From Streptomyces sp. NBC_01214 (GTDB lineage: Bacteria > Actinomycetota > Actinomycetes > Streptomycetales > Streptomycetaceae), in contig NZ_JAPEOS010000003.1 in assembly GCF_026340975.1 (NCBI RefSeq), positions 1,302,001 to 1,366,000 on the forward strand: DNA of 64,000 bases. The letters are read 5' to 3'. Every line of letters starts with the position of its first letter. The stretch's first letter is position 1. Positions 8,233 through 17,296 of this stretch are shown in pieces. Both the position numbers and the translations under genes were made by a program. A model generated the notes under the pieces. It did no database searches. It was not told the origin of the DNA and saw only the letters and a program-made list of their open reading frames with translations.

Positions 8233-9186
8233 ATGCGCTATCTCCCCCTGGGCAGTTCCGGACTCCAGGTCTCCGCGATCGGCCTCGGCTGCAACAACTT
8301 CGGTGGCCGACTGGACGCCCAGGCCACCCGCGCCGTCGTCGACGCCGCCCTGGACGCGGGCATCACCCTCCTGGACACCGCCGACATCTACGGTGGCGCC
8401 GGCGGCTCCGAGGTCTACCTCGGGCAGGCCCTCAAGGGCCGTCGCGACCAGGTCGTCCTCGCCACCAAGTTCGGTTACGACGGCGTGGACATGAAGTACG
8501 GGCCCGCCGCCGGCTCCCGCGGTGGCCGCGCCTACATCCGGCGTGCCGTCGAGGAGTCCCTGCGCCGCCTCGACACCGACCACATCGACCTCTTCCAGCT
8601 GCACAGCCCCGACCCGGCCACCCCGATGGCCGAGACCCTGGCCGCGCTCACCGAGCTCGTCGCCGAGGGCAAGGTCCGGTACGTCGGACACTCCAACCTC
8701 TCCGGCTGGCAGCTCGCCGAAGCCGCCCACCTCGCCCGCGAGACCGGCTCGGTGCCCTTCGTGTCGGCGCAGAACGAGTGGTCGCTGCTGGAGCGGTCGG
8801 TCGAGCGGGAGCTGGTCCCGGCCGCCCTCCACTACGGCGTCGGCGTGCTCCCGTACTTCCCGCTCGCCAACGGCCTGCTGACCGGCAAGATCCGCAGGGG
8901 TGCGCCCGTGCCGGCCGGTTCCCGGCTCGAAGGCCGCGACTCGTACCTCACCGAGGAGCGCCTCGACGTCGTCGAGGCGCTGGCCGCGCTCGCCGAGAAG
9001 CACGACCGGACCGTCCTCGAACTCGCCATCGGCTGGCTCTCCGCCCAGCCCGGCTGCGCCTCCGTCATCGCGGGAGCCACCTCCGCCGAGCAGGTGCGCG
9101 CCAACGCGGCCGTCGCCGACCGTCCGCTGGACGCCGAGCTGCTCGCCGCGATCGCCGCGATCCCGGGGGCGCGGGGTCCCGAGTGA
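8233..9186 (+). CDS. Aldo/keto reductase
   Basis: A 317-aa NADPH-dependent oxidoreductase with a TIM barrel. The start has a strong site, GGAGGA, 9 bp upstream. The catalytic tetrad is complete: Asp48 and Tyr53 in LLDTADIYGG, Lys79 in LATKFGYDG, His124 in LFQLHSPD. SVIAGATSAEQVRANAAV near the end is the usual NADP 2'-phosphate site. Closest in style to YajO/Tas-like general aldehyde reductases; the natural substrate is not readable. It stands alone; its 3' end abuts the decayed carbonic anhydrase on the other strand. Confidence 0.9.
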   Translation: MRYLPLGSSGLQVSAIGLGCNNFGGRLDAQATRAVVDAALDAGITLLDTADIYGGAGGSEVYLGQALKGRRDQVVLATKFGYDGVDMKYGPAAGSRGGRAYIRRAVEESLRRLDTDHIDLFQLHSPDPATPMAETLAALTELVAEGKVRYVGHSNLSGWQLAEAAHLARETGSVPFVSAQNEWSLLERSVERELVPAALHYGVGVLPYFPLANGLLTGKIRRGAPVPAGSRLEGRDSYLTEERLDVVEALAALAEKHDRTVLELAIGWLSAQPGCASVIAGATSAEQVRANAAVADRPLDAELLAAIAAIPGARGPE

Positions 9187-9189
9187 CCG

Positions 9190-9899
9190 CTCGGACGGGC
9201 GCCCCCGTCAGGACGTCCACCGTGCCGGTGTCCAGCGAGTAACGGGCGCCGACGACGGCCGAGGCGCCCTTCTTCACGAGGGGCGCCGGCTCGGAGTGGG
9301 AACGCAGATCGTCCGCGGTGACCCGGCTCTGCTGGTGGATCATGGTGTCGACGGGGTCGGCACCGGGGATCCGGACCGTCAACCGGTACGCCGGCTCCAC
9401 CGCCTTCACGATCGCCTGGCGGTTCCCCGGCAGCACAGGGCCGTCGTTCAGCGACTTGTACGCGGCTTCGACGGCGCCGCAGCGCTGGTGCCCGAGCACG
9501 ACGATCAGCGGGGTGCCGCCCGTCACGGGCCCGTACTCGACGGAACCGGTGACCACCGAGCCGATCGCGTGCCCGCCCGTACGCAGGACGCACAGGTCGC
9601 CGAGCCCGGTGTCGAAGACGAGCTCGAGCGCCACCCGGGAGTCTCGGGATCCCGGTCGGGGTGATCGAAATCCCCGCTCACCCAGCGCGCATTGCCGTCC
9701 ATCACGCGGGCGAACGCGGCCCGGGCGCATCCGGTCGCGGCTCGGGTGCGGCGGTCGTCTCCTTCGGGGTGCCGGCCGAGGAGCATCCCGCGAGCACGGC
9801 GGCGGCCGCGAGACCACCGGTCAGCACGGCCCTACGGGCCGGACGTGCTGCTGTGCGCACGGGCGGTACCCCGCGGTCGTGATGACCGCGATGGTCCAT
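9190..9899 (-). pseudogene. Broken beta-carbonic anhydrase with lipoprotein-like signal
   Basis: Three frames are needed to read one protein. From ATG 9899 the first frame gives a signal sequence RRAVLTGGLAAAAVLAGCSS, with twin arginines and a lipobox LAGC. Near 9725 the protein continues in a second frame as AAFARVMDGNARWVSGDFDH. Near 9645 a third frame gives DSRVALELVFDTGLGDL, then VEYGPVTGGTPLIVVLGHQR-CGAVEAA, down to YSLDTGTVDVL. Between frames two and three about 20 residues are missing, including the first zinc-ligand cysteine that normally precedes DSR. The histidine and cysteine of the second zinc motif remain. The original stop also seems lost. The enzyme would have interconverted carbon dioxide and bicarbonate outside the membrane. 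Confidence 0.8.
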
Positions 9900-9965
9900 C
9901 GTGCCGGGGGCGAACGGACCGCAGCCACACACGGGCGCGGCCGCATCGCCACGGACGGCCCACGA

Positions 9966-10017
9966 ACGGCCCACGGCCCGCCGCCCGGAGACCTCCGGGC
10001 AGCGGGCCGTGGGCCGT
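9966..10017 (-). terminator. Long stem-loop after the ABC transporter operon
   Basis: A nearly perfect 24-bp stem with a 2-nt tip: 16-bp outer arms (acggcccacggcccgc / gcgggccgtgggccgt), one C-A mismatch, then 8-bp inner arms. It begins 18 bp beyond the stop of the permease gene and should end its transcript. Confidence 0.75.
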
Positions 10018-10034
10018 CGGCCGTCCGCGCCGGG

Positions 10035-10907
10035 TCAGGACACGATGTCCTTGCGGGAGAACCCGCGGAAGGCGAGCGCGAACAGCACCAGCGCGTACGA
10101 CACCGACACCACCGCTCCCTTGACCATCCCGCCCCACTCCAGCTGCGGCTGCAGGGCGTCCGCCCACGCGAACTGCCAGTGCGCCGGCAGGAACTCCCGC
10201 CACGACCCGAGCGCCGTCACCGCGTCCAGCACGTTGCCGACGATCGTCAGCCCGACCGCCCCGCCCACCGCGCCCAGCGGGGCGTCCGTCCGCGTCGACA
10301 GCCAGAACGCCAGACCAGCCGTCACCAGCTGCGACACGAACACGAAGGCCACCGCCAGCGCGAGCCGCGGCACGGTGTCCCCGGCAGCCAACGCCCCGCC
10401 CGCGGGGAGCTTCAGCGGCCCCCACCCGTACGCGGCCGTGCCCGCCGCCAGCGCCACCACCGGCAGCAGCACCATCGCCGCCAGGCTGAAGCCCAGCGCC
10501 ACCACCAGCTTGCTCCAGAGCAGCCGTGCCCGGGGCACCGGTGAAGCCAACAGGTAGCGCAGCGAGGACCAGCTCGCCTCCGAGGCCACGGTGTCCCCGC
10601 AGAACAACGCCACCGGCACCACCAGCAGGAAGCCGGCCGAGACGAACAGACAGGTCGCGGCGAAGTTCGCGCCCGAGGCCGTGGCCGTGTCGATCAGGGT
10701 GATGCGGCCGTTCCCGCCGCCCCGACTGCCCGGCCCGCCGCCCACCGCGAACGCGATCATCAGGATGAAGGGCAGTGCGGCCAGCACCCCGCCCATCACC
10801 AGCGTCCGCCGCCGGCGCCACTGCCGCAGCGCCTCCACGCGCAGCGGCAGCGTACGGCTCGCCCGGTAGCCCGGAGCCACCTCCTGCACCGTCGTCGCCG
10901 TACTCAC
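10035..10907 (-). CDS. ABC-2 type transporter permease
   Basis: A 290-aa membrane protein with about six hydrophobic segments: one after the basic stretch EALRQWRRRRTLVMGG, others including FLLVVPVALFCGD, FSLAAMVLLPVVALAAGTA, LALAVAFVFVSQLVTAGLAFWL and a last one near the C-terminus. The fold is that of ABC-2 exporters. It starts with GTG overlapping the stop of the upstream ATPase fusion in GTGA, so it is very likely the permease partner of that ATPase. The substrate is unknown; with an exported hydrolase joined to the ATPase, a peptide or ester substrate is a guess. Confidence 0.85.
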   Translation of the reverse strand: MSTATTVQEVAPGYRASRTLPLRVEALRQWRRRRTLVMGGVLAALPFILMIAFAVGGGPGSRGGGNGRITLIDTATASGANFAATCLFVSAGFLLVVPVALFCGDTVASEASWSSLRYLLASPVPRARLLWSKLVVALGFSLAAMVLLPVVALAAGTAAYGWGPLKLPAGGALAAGDTVPRLALAVAFVFVSQLVTAGLAFWLSTRTDAPLGAVGGAVGLTIVGNVLDAVTALGSWREFLPAHWQFAWADALQPQLEWGGMVKGAVVSVSYALVLFALAFRGFSRKDIVS

Positions 10908-13609
10908 GCCGCACCTCCGATCAGGGTGAGGAACGCGTCCTCCAGCCGCCGGTGCGGTCCCACTCCGCTCACCGGCACCTCCAGCCGTACCAGTTCGGCG
11001 ATCAGCCCCGCGGCCGTCGCGCCTTCGAGCCGTACGAGCAGCCCGTCATCGGCGGCCACCACGGAACCCACTCCCTCCAGCGCCGCCACCTTCTCGACGC
11101 TCACCTCGTCCACCGGCTCCGCCAGCGTCACCAGCAGCGTGTCCCCGCCGCCGGTGATCTCGGACACCTCGCCCGCCGCGACCCGCTGCCCGCGGTCCAT
11201 GACCACCAGGTGCGTACAGGACTGTTCCACCTCCGACAGGAGGTGGCTGGAGACGATGACCGTCCGCCCGCCCGCGGCGTAGCGGATCATCACGTCCCGC
11301 ATCTCCCGGATCTGCGGCGGGTCCAGACCGTTCGTCGGCTCGTCGAGGATCAGCAGGTCCGGCATGCCGAGCATGGCCTGCGCGATCGCGAGGCGCTGGC
11401 GCATGCCCTGCGAGTAGGTGCGCACCGCGCGCTCCAGCGCGTCGCCGAGCCCGGCGATCTCCAGGGCCTCCGCCATGTGCGAGTCCTCGGCCGGGCGGCC
11501 GGTGGCCCGCCAGTACAGCTCCAGATTGGCGCGGCCCGTCAGGTGCGGGAGGAATCCGGCGCCCTCCACGAAGGCCCCGACCCGGGACAGTACGGGCGCC
11601 CCGGCCCGTACGGCGTGTCCGAACACCCGGATCTCCCCGGCGTCCGGCGAGATCAGCCCCATCAGCATCCGCAGGGTGGTGGTCTTGCCGGCGCCGTTGG
11701 GCCCGAGCAGTCCCAGGACCTGCCCCTTCTCGACGCGGAAGGACAGGTCCCGCACCGCGTACCGGTCCTGCGCCTTCGCGTAGCGCTTCGTCAGCCCGGT
11801 GATCTCCAGGGGTACGTCGGCCAGTGCGGGGTCCGGCTGCGGGGCGCCCGGCCCCGACCCGCCGGCGCCCCGGCCGGTCCGTCGGATCCCGAGCAACGCC
11901 GCGGCCAGGGCCACCGCGCCCAGCGGCAGCCACCAGGTCCAGGCGGGCAGCCCGGCCGCGGCGGTCCGCACTCCCGCGGCGACGGGCACGGCCAGCGGGC
12001 CCTCCGCGGAGACGGTGTAGGTGGCCGGAGCCGCGGGGGTCGCGTAGCCGAGGTCGGTCGCGGCGATCACCAGCCGCAGCCGGTGCCCGGCCTCGACGGA
12101 GTGGTCGATCGCGGGCAGCCGCAGTCGCACGGTGGTGCCCTCCTGCGCGTTCTCCACCCGCACCGGGGCGACCAGCTGGCTCGGCAGCACCTGCTGACGG
12201 CCGTCCGGCCCCACGTCGTACACCTTGCCGAACAGGACGGCCGAGCCGTCCGCGGCGCTCGACCTCACCTTGAGGGTGAGGGTCGGGGTGCCGGTGATCG
12301 TCACGTCCTCGGCCAGCGTCGCCGACTCGAACCGGGCGTTCTGCCCGGGGAAGTCGAGCGAGAGCCCGGCCCCGAAGGCGGCGAGCTGCCCGCCGATGCC
12401 CGGGAGCGAGGACAGGGCGGGGGGAGCGCCGCCCGCCGGATTGGCGAAGGTCTGCTCCGGCCCCGTCAGGGCGAACTCCCGCGGGCCCGGTTCCAGCCCG
12501 GGGTACCGGTCGCCGGTCGCGCCGCGCAGGGTGACCGTGCCGTCGGTGGAGTCGATGCCTCCGGAGCGCGTGACCCGGAACGCCGGGCCGGTGTCGGCGG
12601 CCCCGTCCCCCTTGAGGTGGCGGTCGAACCAGGAGGCCACCCGGGCCTCGACCCGGTCGGCCTCGCGCATCCCGCCGTCGTGCCCGCCGGCCGTCCAGTC
12701 CACGGAGACGGGCGCGCCGTTCGCCGCGATGGCCTTGGCCATGGCGTCGGCCTGGTCCAGCGGGAAGAGGGAGTCGTCCTGGCCCTGGACGATCAGGGTC
12801 GGCACCTTGATCCGGTCGCCCACGGCCGACGGACTGCGTTGCTCCAGCAGGGTGCGGGCCTCGGGATCGGGCTTGCCCGCCACCGCGACGCGTTCGTACA
12901 TCGCGCAGAGCTCGGGCTGGAACCGTCCGCAGCCGGGCGCGGCCGAGGAGTCCGGCCGCCGTCCGGGCACGGCGCCCTGCATCCCGTCGGTCGAGCCGCT
13001 GGTGAAGAAGATGCCGGACCAGAGCTTCTTGAAGACGCCGTTCGGGAAGAGGGCGTCCGCGAGGTTCCAGTAGGTGATCACCGGGGCGATCGCGTCGACC
13101 CGCGGATCGTGACCGGCCGCGAGCAGCGAGACCGCGCCGCCGTAGGAGGCCCCGGAGACGCCGACGCGCGGATCGCCGGCCGCGTCGAGCTTCACCTCGG
13201 GCCGGGCCGCGAGCCAGTCGATGAGCCGGGAGACGTCCTTGACCTCGTACGCGGGGTCGTTCAGGCCGATCCGGCCCTCGGAGCGGCCGAAGCCGCGCGC
13301 CGACCAGGTCAGGACGGCGTACCCGTCCCGGGCGAGGCGCTCGGCCTGCTCGCGGACATCGTCCTTGCTGCCGCCGAAACCGTGCCCGAGCAGGACGGAG
13401 GGACGTCTTTCCGCACCGCCGCCCGCCGTGAAGTAGGAGGTGTCGATCCCGGCGCCGGGCATGTTCACGACCTGGTCCTGGCGGTGCACGGCGGGTTCGT
13501 CACCGGTCGCGGACGCGGCCGTCCACGTACCGGCCCCCGCCACGACCGCGAGCGCGGCGGCGCCCGCGAGCAGACGGTCTCGGCGGCGCCGGGGCATTCG
13601 GAGCTTCAT
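10904..13609 (-). CDS. Secreted alpha/beta hydrolase fused to ABC transporter ATPase
   Basis: One 901-aa frame joins two normally separate proteins. Residues 1-35 are a basic, hydrophobic export signal. About 40-545 is a CocE/S15-like alpha/beta hydrolase: LLGHGFGGSKDDVREQA, nucleophile elbow GVSGASYGGA (serine near 155), a TLIVQGQDDSLFPLDQA acid loop and GGHDGGM histidine, then the jelly-roll C-terminal domain. A membrane helix WTWWLPLGAVALAAALLGI lies near 557. After a Gly/Pro linker, residues 599-900 are a complete ATPase: Walker A GPNGAGKTT near 635, signature YSQGMRQRLAIAQ near 730, Walker B LLILDEPTNGLD near 750. The layout places the hydrolase outside and the ATPase inside the cell. 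Confidence 0.88.
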   Translation of the reverse strand: MKLRMPRRRRDRLLAGAAALAVVAGAGTWTAASATGDEPAVHRQDQVVNMPGAGIDTSYFTAGGGAERRPSVLLGHGFGGSKDDVREQAERLARDGYAVLTWSARGFGRSEGRIGLNDPAYEVKDVSRLIDWLAARPEVKLDAAGDPRVGVSGASYGGAVSLLAAGHDPRVDAIAPVITYWNLADALFPNGVFKKLWSGIFFTSGSTDGMQGAVPGRRPDSSAAPGCGRFQPELCAMYERVAVAGKPDPEARTLLEQRSPSAVGDRIKVPTLIVQGQDDSLFPLDQADAMAKAIAANGAPVSVDWTAGGHDGGMREADRVEARVASWFDRHLKGDGAADTGPAFRVTRSGGIDSTDGTVTLRGATGDRYPGLEPGPREFALTGPEQTFANPAGGAPPALSSLPGIGGQLAAFGAGLSLDFPGQNARFESATLAEDVTITGTPTLTLKVRSSAADGSAVLFGKVYDVGPDGRQQVLPSQLVAPVRVENAQEGTTVRLRLPAIDHSVEAGHRLRLVIAATDLGYATPAAPATYTVSAEGPLAVPVAAGVRTAAAGLPAWTWWLPLGAVALAAALLGIRRTGRGAGGSGPGAPQPDPALADVPLEITGLTKRYAKAQDRYAVRDLSFRVEKGQVLGLLGPNGAGKTTTLRMLMGLISPDAGEIRVFGHAVRAGAPVLSRVGAFVEGAGFLPHLTGRANLELYWRATGRPAEDSHMAEALEIAGLGDALERAVRTYSQGMRQRLAIAQAMLGMPDLLILDEPTNGLDPPQIREMRDVMIRYAAGGRTVIVSSHLLSEVEQSCTHLVVMDRGQRVAAGEVSEITGGGDTLLVTLAEPVDEVSVEKVAALEGVGSVVAADDGLLVRLEGATAAGLIAELVRLEVPVSGVGPHRRLEDAFLTLIGGAA

Positions 13610-13693
13610 AGGGGCACCCTAAGGGCCCGTTCCCCGGGCTCCGAGCACCCACAGGCGGAACCGCCCACCTCCTCGAGGCGTAGGTCGGGCCCC

Positions 13694-13760
13694 GCGCGTA
13701 CCGCAGCTGCGGTACGCGCCCCGGGCTTGGAACCGACCCGGTACCGACCCGGTACCGACC
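13694..13760. promoter_or_regulatory. 26-bp perfect palindrome and 11-bp direct repeats in a divergent promoter region
   Basis: Positions 13694-13719 form a perfect palindrome centred on CAGCTG, with half-site gcgcgtaccgcag. Just beyond, accgacccggt is repeated at 13732-13742 and 13743-13753 with a partial third copy to 13760, one helical turn apart. The block lies between the hydrolase/ABC fusion and the DNA ligase, which diverge, and could bind a regulator of either. Confidence 0.5.
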
Positions 13761-13794
13761 TGCGCGGTGCGTCCGCGGGCGGGAGGATGGCCGC

Positions 13795-15327
13795 ATGCTG
13801 CTGGCCGACGTCGCGCGCGTGTCCCGGGAGGTCGCCGACACCTCCGCCCGGTCCCGCAAGAGCGCCCTGCTCGCCGAACTCTTCGCCGCCGCGCCCCCCG
13901 AGGAGGCCGGCCTGGTCATCTCCTACCTCTCCGGGCGCCTCCCGCAGGGCCGCCCGGGCATCGGCTGGCGCGCGCTCGGCCAGGACGTCGCGCCGGCGGC
14001 GGAACCGGTCCTGACCGTCCGCGACGTCGACACCGCGGTCGGCGAACTGGCCGCGGTGGCGGGCGCCGGGTCCGTGGAGCGGCGCGGCCGGATCCTCGCC
14101 GACCTGCTGGGCCGGGCCACCGGGGCCGAGCAGGTGTTCCTGCGCGCCCTGCTGTCGGGCGAGGTGCGTCAGGGCGCGCTCGACGCCGTGGCCCTGGAAG
14201 GGGTGGCCGCGGCCGCCGGCGTACCGGCCGCCGCGCTGCGCCGGGCGGTGATGCTGGACGGCTCGCTGCCGCGGGTGGCGGCGGCCGTACTGGCCGACGG
14301 CGCGCAGGCGCTGCGCTCGGTCACGCTGCGCGTGGGGCAGCCCGTCCAGCCGATGCTGGCGGGCACGGCGAAGTCGGTCGCCGAGGCGCTGGAGGTGCTC
14401 GGGCCGTGCGCGGTGGAGGAGAAGCTGGACGGGATCCGGGTCCAGGTCCACCGCGAGGGCGACGACGTACGGGTGTACACGCGCTCCCTGGACGAGATCA
14501 CGGGGCGGCTGCCGGAGGTGGCGGAGTTGGCCCGGTCGCTGCAGAGGGAGCGGTTCATCCTCGACGGGGAGGTCATCGGACGGGCGGCGGACGGCCGCCC
14601 CGTCCCCTTCCAGGAGATCGCGAGCCGGGTCGGCTCCCGGGTCGACGTGGACGCCGCCCGGCGCACGCTCCCGGTCGCCCCCTATTTCTTCGACGTCCTG
14701 GCCGTGGGCGAGGACGTCCTCCTCGACCTGCCGGTGCGCGAGCGGTACGCGGCCCTCACCGCGCTCGTTCCCGAGGGCGCCCGGGTCCGCCGCCTCGCCG
14801 TCGAGGACCCGGGGGAGCAGGGCGCCGAGGCCGAGGAGTTCTGGGCCGAGACCTTGCGCCGGGGACACGAGGGGGTCGTCGTCAAGTCGCTGGACTCGTC
14901 CTACGCGGCCGGGCGGCGCGGCAAACACTGGCTCAAGGTGAAACCGGTGCACACCCTCGACCTGGTGGTCCTCGCCGCGGAATGGGGACACGGGCGGCGC
15001 ACCGGCCTGCTCTCGAACCTGCACCTGGGGGCGCCCACCGGCGACGGGACGTACGCCATGCTCGGCAAGACCTTCAAGGGGCTCACCGACGAGATGCTGC
15101 GCTGGCAGACGCAGCGGCTGCGCGAGCTGGCGGTCGAGGACGACGGCTTCACCGTCCGGGTCCGCCCGGAACTGGTCGTCGAGATTGCCTACGACGGCCT
15201 CCAGCGCTCTTCCCGCTACCCGGCCGGAGTGACCCTCCGCTTCGCCCGCGTCCTGCGCCACCGCCCGGACAAGCCGGCGGCCGAGGCGGACACGGTGGCC
15301 GCGGTCCTGGCGGCACACACCCCCTAG
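13795..15327 (+). CDS. lig: ATP-dependent DNA ligase
   Basis: A 510-aa ligase that seals nicks using ATP. Residues 1-190 are the N-terminal DNA-binding domain of the eukaryote/archaeal type. The adenylated lysine is Lys210 in VEEKLDGIRVQVHREG; motif III (FILDGEVIG), motif IV (EGVVVKSLDSSY) and motif V (HWLKVKPVHTLDLVV) follow, then an OB-fold ending with TLRFARVLRHRPDKPA. Streptomycetes carry such ligases besides the essential NAD-dependent LigA; roles in repair are inferred. ATG start at 13795; no operon partner. Confidence 0.93.
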   Translation: MLLADVARVSREVADTSARSRKSALLAELFAAAPPEEAGLVISYLSGRLPQGRPGIGWRALGQDVAPAAEPVLTVRDVDTAVGELAAVAGAGSVERRGRILADLLGRATGAEQVFLRALLSGEVRQGALDAVALEGVAAAAGVPAAALRRAVMLDGSLPRVAAAVLADGAQALRSVTLRVGQPVQPMLAGTAKSVAEALEVLGPCAVEEKLDGIRVQVHREGDDVRVYTRSLDEITGRLPEVAELARSLQRERFILDGEVIGRAADGRPVPFQEIASRVGSRVDVDAARRTLPVAPYFFDVLAVGEDVLLDLPVRERYAALTALVPEGARVRRLAVEDPGEQGAEAEEFWAETLRRGHEGVVVKSLDSSYAAGRRGKHWLKVKPVHTLDLVVLAAEWGHGRRTGLLSNLHLGAPTGDGTYAMLGKTFKGLTDEMLRWQTQRLRELAVEDDGFTVRVRPELVVEIAYDGLQRSSRYPAGVTLRFARVLRHRPDKPAAEADTVAAVLAAHTP

Positions 15328-15450
15328 CCCCCCGGGCAGGGGATCGCAGCCCTCCTGACCGAGCGCGGGGGTCGGCTCCGGGCGGACGCCGACCGGAGGC
15401 GTGCCGCACATGCGATGACCTGCACGGACGGTCCGTGGCACAGTCACCGC

Positions 15451-16014
15451 ATGTCCGACGCCATCGCCTATCCCGTCTTCCGTACCCCCGACCCCGCACT
15501 CGCCCTGAGCACCGCGCGCAGCCTCGTGGAGTTCGGCCGCTGCGCGTACTCGAGGGTCTCCACGTACGCAGAGTTCCACTCCGTCGCCGAGGTGCGGGCC
15601 CTGGCGAAGGAGCTGCCCACAGGGTGGTTCCGGGGTCGGGAGGAGTACGGAGAGTTCGACGGCGTGCCGCTCGAGGACCGCCCCCCGCTGGAGTGGGAGC
15701 TGCTCAACGTGCCCGTCGGCAGCATCGAGGACGCCTTCACGGCGGCGATCGGTCCGAGCAGGGGTGAGATCAACTGGGAGCTGCTGTGCTGGCCGGACGC
15801 GCCCGGGGCCGGCTTCCACGGCGAGTCCAAGCATGCCGAAGTGACGCTCCTCTTCAACACCACCACCCGTGACCTCGACGAGCCCGCTGACGAGCACACC
15901 GTCCTCCTCCACGTCCGCAGCGCCCTCGTCGACGGACGCCAGCTTCGGGAGCCGTACGCGCACTGGCTCGCCGACCAGTTGGGACTCACGGTCGTCGGGC
16001 CCGGGCAGCGGTGA
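15451..16014 (+). CDS. Hypothetical protein, 187 aa
   Basis: Not recognised. The start taken is ATG 15451 (MSDAIAYPVFRTPDPALALS); the frame opens a little earlier at 15415. The product is soluble and acidic, with PTGWFRGREEYGEFDG and INWELLCWPDAPGAGFHGES as its most distinctive stretches, and a tail that looks alpha/beta. No signal peptide. Codon bias is normal for the window, which supports it as a real gene. It converges on the CorA-type gene. Confidence 0.55.
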   Translation: MSDAIAYPVFRTPDPALALSTARSLVEFGRCAYSRVSTYAEFHSVAEVRALAKELPTGWFRGREEYGEFDGVPLEDRPPLEWELLNVPVGSIEDAFTAAIGPSRGEINWELLCWPDAPGAGFHGESKHAEVTLLFNTTTRDLDEPADEHTVLLHVRSALVDGRQLREPYAHWLADQLGLTVVGPGQR

Positions 16015-16061
16015 CGAAGTCGGCCCGCACTCGCCACCGGACGAGCACCGGAGTCGTGCAC

Positions 16062-16080
16062 GGGACCGGGTACGGGTCCC
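16062..16080. terminator. Weak hairpin between converging genes
   Basis: gggacc and ggtccc arms around gggtacg, in the 100-bp gap between the hypothetical gene and the CorA-type gene. The stem is only 6 bp. Confidence 0.3.
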
Positions 16081-16113
16081 TGGTACGGGGCCAGGAACGG
16101 CGCTCGGTCACGC

Positions 16114-17106
16114 CTACTCGTCGTCGGGGTCGCTGTCGTCCTCGCGCAGCATCCGCCACAGGCGGGTGCGGTGGAGGACGTAGAGGGCCACGAGCAGGAA
16201 GACCACCTGCATGCCCACGGCGAGCAGCCAGAAGACGGCGCTGCTCTCCAGCTCGTCCGTCAGGTAGGCGAAGTTCATGCCGAAGAACCCCGTCAGGAAG
16301 GTCAGCGGCAGGAAGATCGTCGACACCACCGCCAGGCGGTTGATCACGCCGTTCTGGTCGCCGGACACCAGGGAGGAGTAGCTGCCGAAGGCCCGCCGGG
16401 CGGTTTCCTGGAGGGACTCGATGTCCGTGAGCACCAGATTCGCGGTGCGCCGGTACTCGCGGACGAGCTGCTGGCGTTCCTGGTGGAAGCCGCGGTTCAT
16501 CACCCGGCGCGTGACGCTCTCCTCCGCCACCCGGTGGTAGGGCAGGAGGGTGTGGTGCAGCAGGGCCGCGGTGCGCCGCAGCCGTGACAGGCGGTAGAGC
16601 TGCTCGGGATCGCGCCGGCGGAACATGGCGTCCTCCAGGTCCTCCACCTCCAGCAGCGCCTGGACGGCGGCCCGGCGGTAGGTCTCCATGGCCTCGTCCA
16701 GCAGCAGGAACAACATGGCCACGGAGTCCGGCGGGCTCTCGAGCGGGAACCGGGCGGTGACGTTCCCGATCAGGGGCGCAGACCCCCGGTGCACGGTGAG
16801 GAGGTAGCGCTCGGTCACCACGGCGTGGACGTGGATGACCCGGTCCGCGTCGACCGCGGGCACGACGAACGCGCCGCTCTCCCCGAAGATCTCCGCCCGG
16901 GCGGTTTCCCCCTTCCGCCCGAGCCACGCCAGGTCCTCGGCCTCCAGACCGAGCAGGTGGGCGAGCGGCGGTCCGTCGGATGCGCCGTCCTCGGGCAGTT
17001 CCACGTCCACGAACAGGAAGCGGGACGTGGCGAGGCGCTCGCGGGCCTCCGTCACGTGTCCGCGGGTCAGGGTGCCCTCCGGCATGGACAGCATCGATAC
17101 GATCAT
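16114..17106 (-). CDS. CorA-family divalent cation transporter
   Basis: A 330-aa inner-membrane channel subunit of the CorA/ZntB type. The long soluble N-terminal part is rich in charged helices, with the stalk VRRVMNRGFHQERQQLVREY and LQETARRAFGSYSSLVSGDQ. Two membrane helices close the protein: the first runs into the selectivity motif GFFGMNF, the second is FWLLAVGMQVVFLLVALYVL. The loop between them is TDELES, acidic as usual. The tail is basic then acidic. ATG at 17106 follows GCGAGGG; two further ATGs lie close downstream. It probably carries magnesium, though this family also exports zinc. Confidence 0.87.
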   Translation of the reverse strand: MIVSMLSMPEGTLTRGHVTEARERLATSRFLFVDVELPEDGASDGPPLAHLLGLEAEDLAWLGRKGETARAEIFGESGAFVVPAVDADRVIHVHAVVTERYLLTVHRGSAPLIGNVTARFPLESPPDSVAMLFLLLDEAMETYRRAAVQALLEVEDLEDAMFRRRDPEQLYRLSRLRRTAALLHHTLLPYHRVAEESVTRRVMNRGFHQERQQLVREYRRTANLVLTDIESLQETARRAFGSYSSLVSGDQNGVINRLAVVSTIFLPLTFLTGFFGMNFAYLTDELESSAVFWLLAVGMQVVFLLVALYVLHRTRLWRMLREDDSDPDDE

Positions 17107-17240
17107 CGTCCCTCGCCGTAGGTCCTCCGGTGCCGTGGCTCCCAGCCTGGACGGCGGAGGACCCCGCGCAACCGTGGTGACGCATTCGCCCGGCAGCGGG
17201 CCCTCGAACAGGTGAGGCCGGGCCGCGCGGCAGCCGGGCT

Positions 17241-17277
17241 TTGCCTCAGAGGCAAGGTGGTTTGCCAGAAAGGTAAG
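17241..17277. promoter_or_regulatory. Palindromic operator-like sites before the XRE-cupin gene
   Basis: ttgcctcagaggcaa at 17241-17255 is a perfect 7-bp inverted repeat around one base, and a looser copy ttgccagaaaggtaa lies at 17262-17276, 21 bp further, two helical turns. Both lie 20-55 bp before the regulator start and would suit autoregulation; binding is inferred. Confidence 0.5.
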
Positions 17278-17296
17278 ACTCTGGCTCAATCGGGGT

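Noticed and set aside
10775..14014. 1079-codon open frame on the plus strand
   Set aside because: Antisense shadow of the hydrolase/ABC fusion, rich in Arg/Gly/Pro/His; high GC keeps the opposite strand open.
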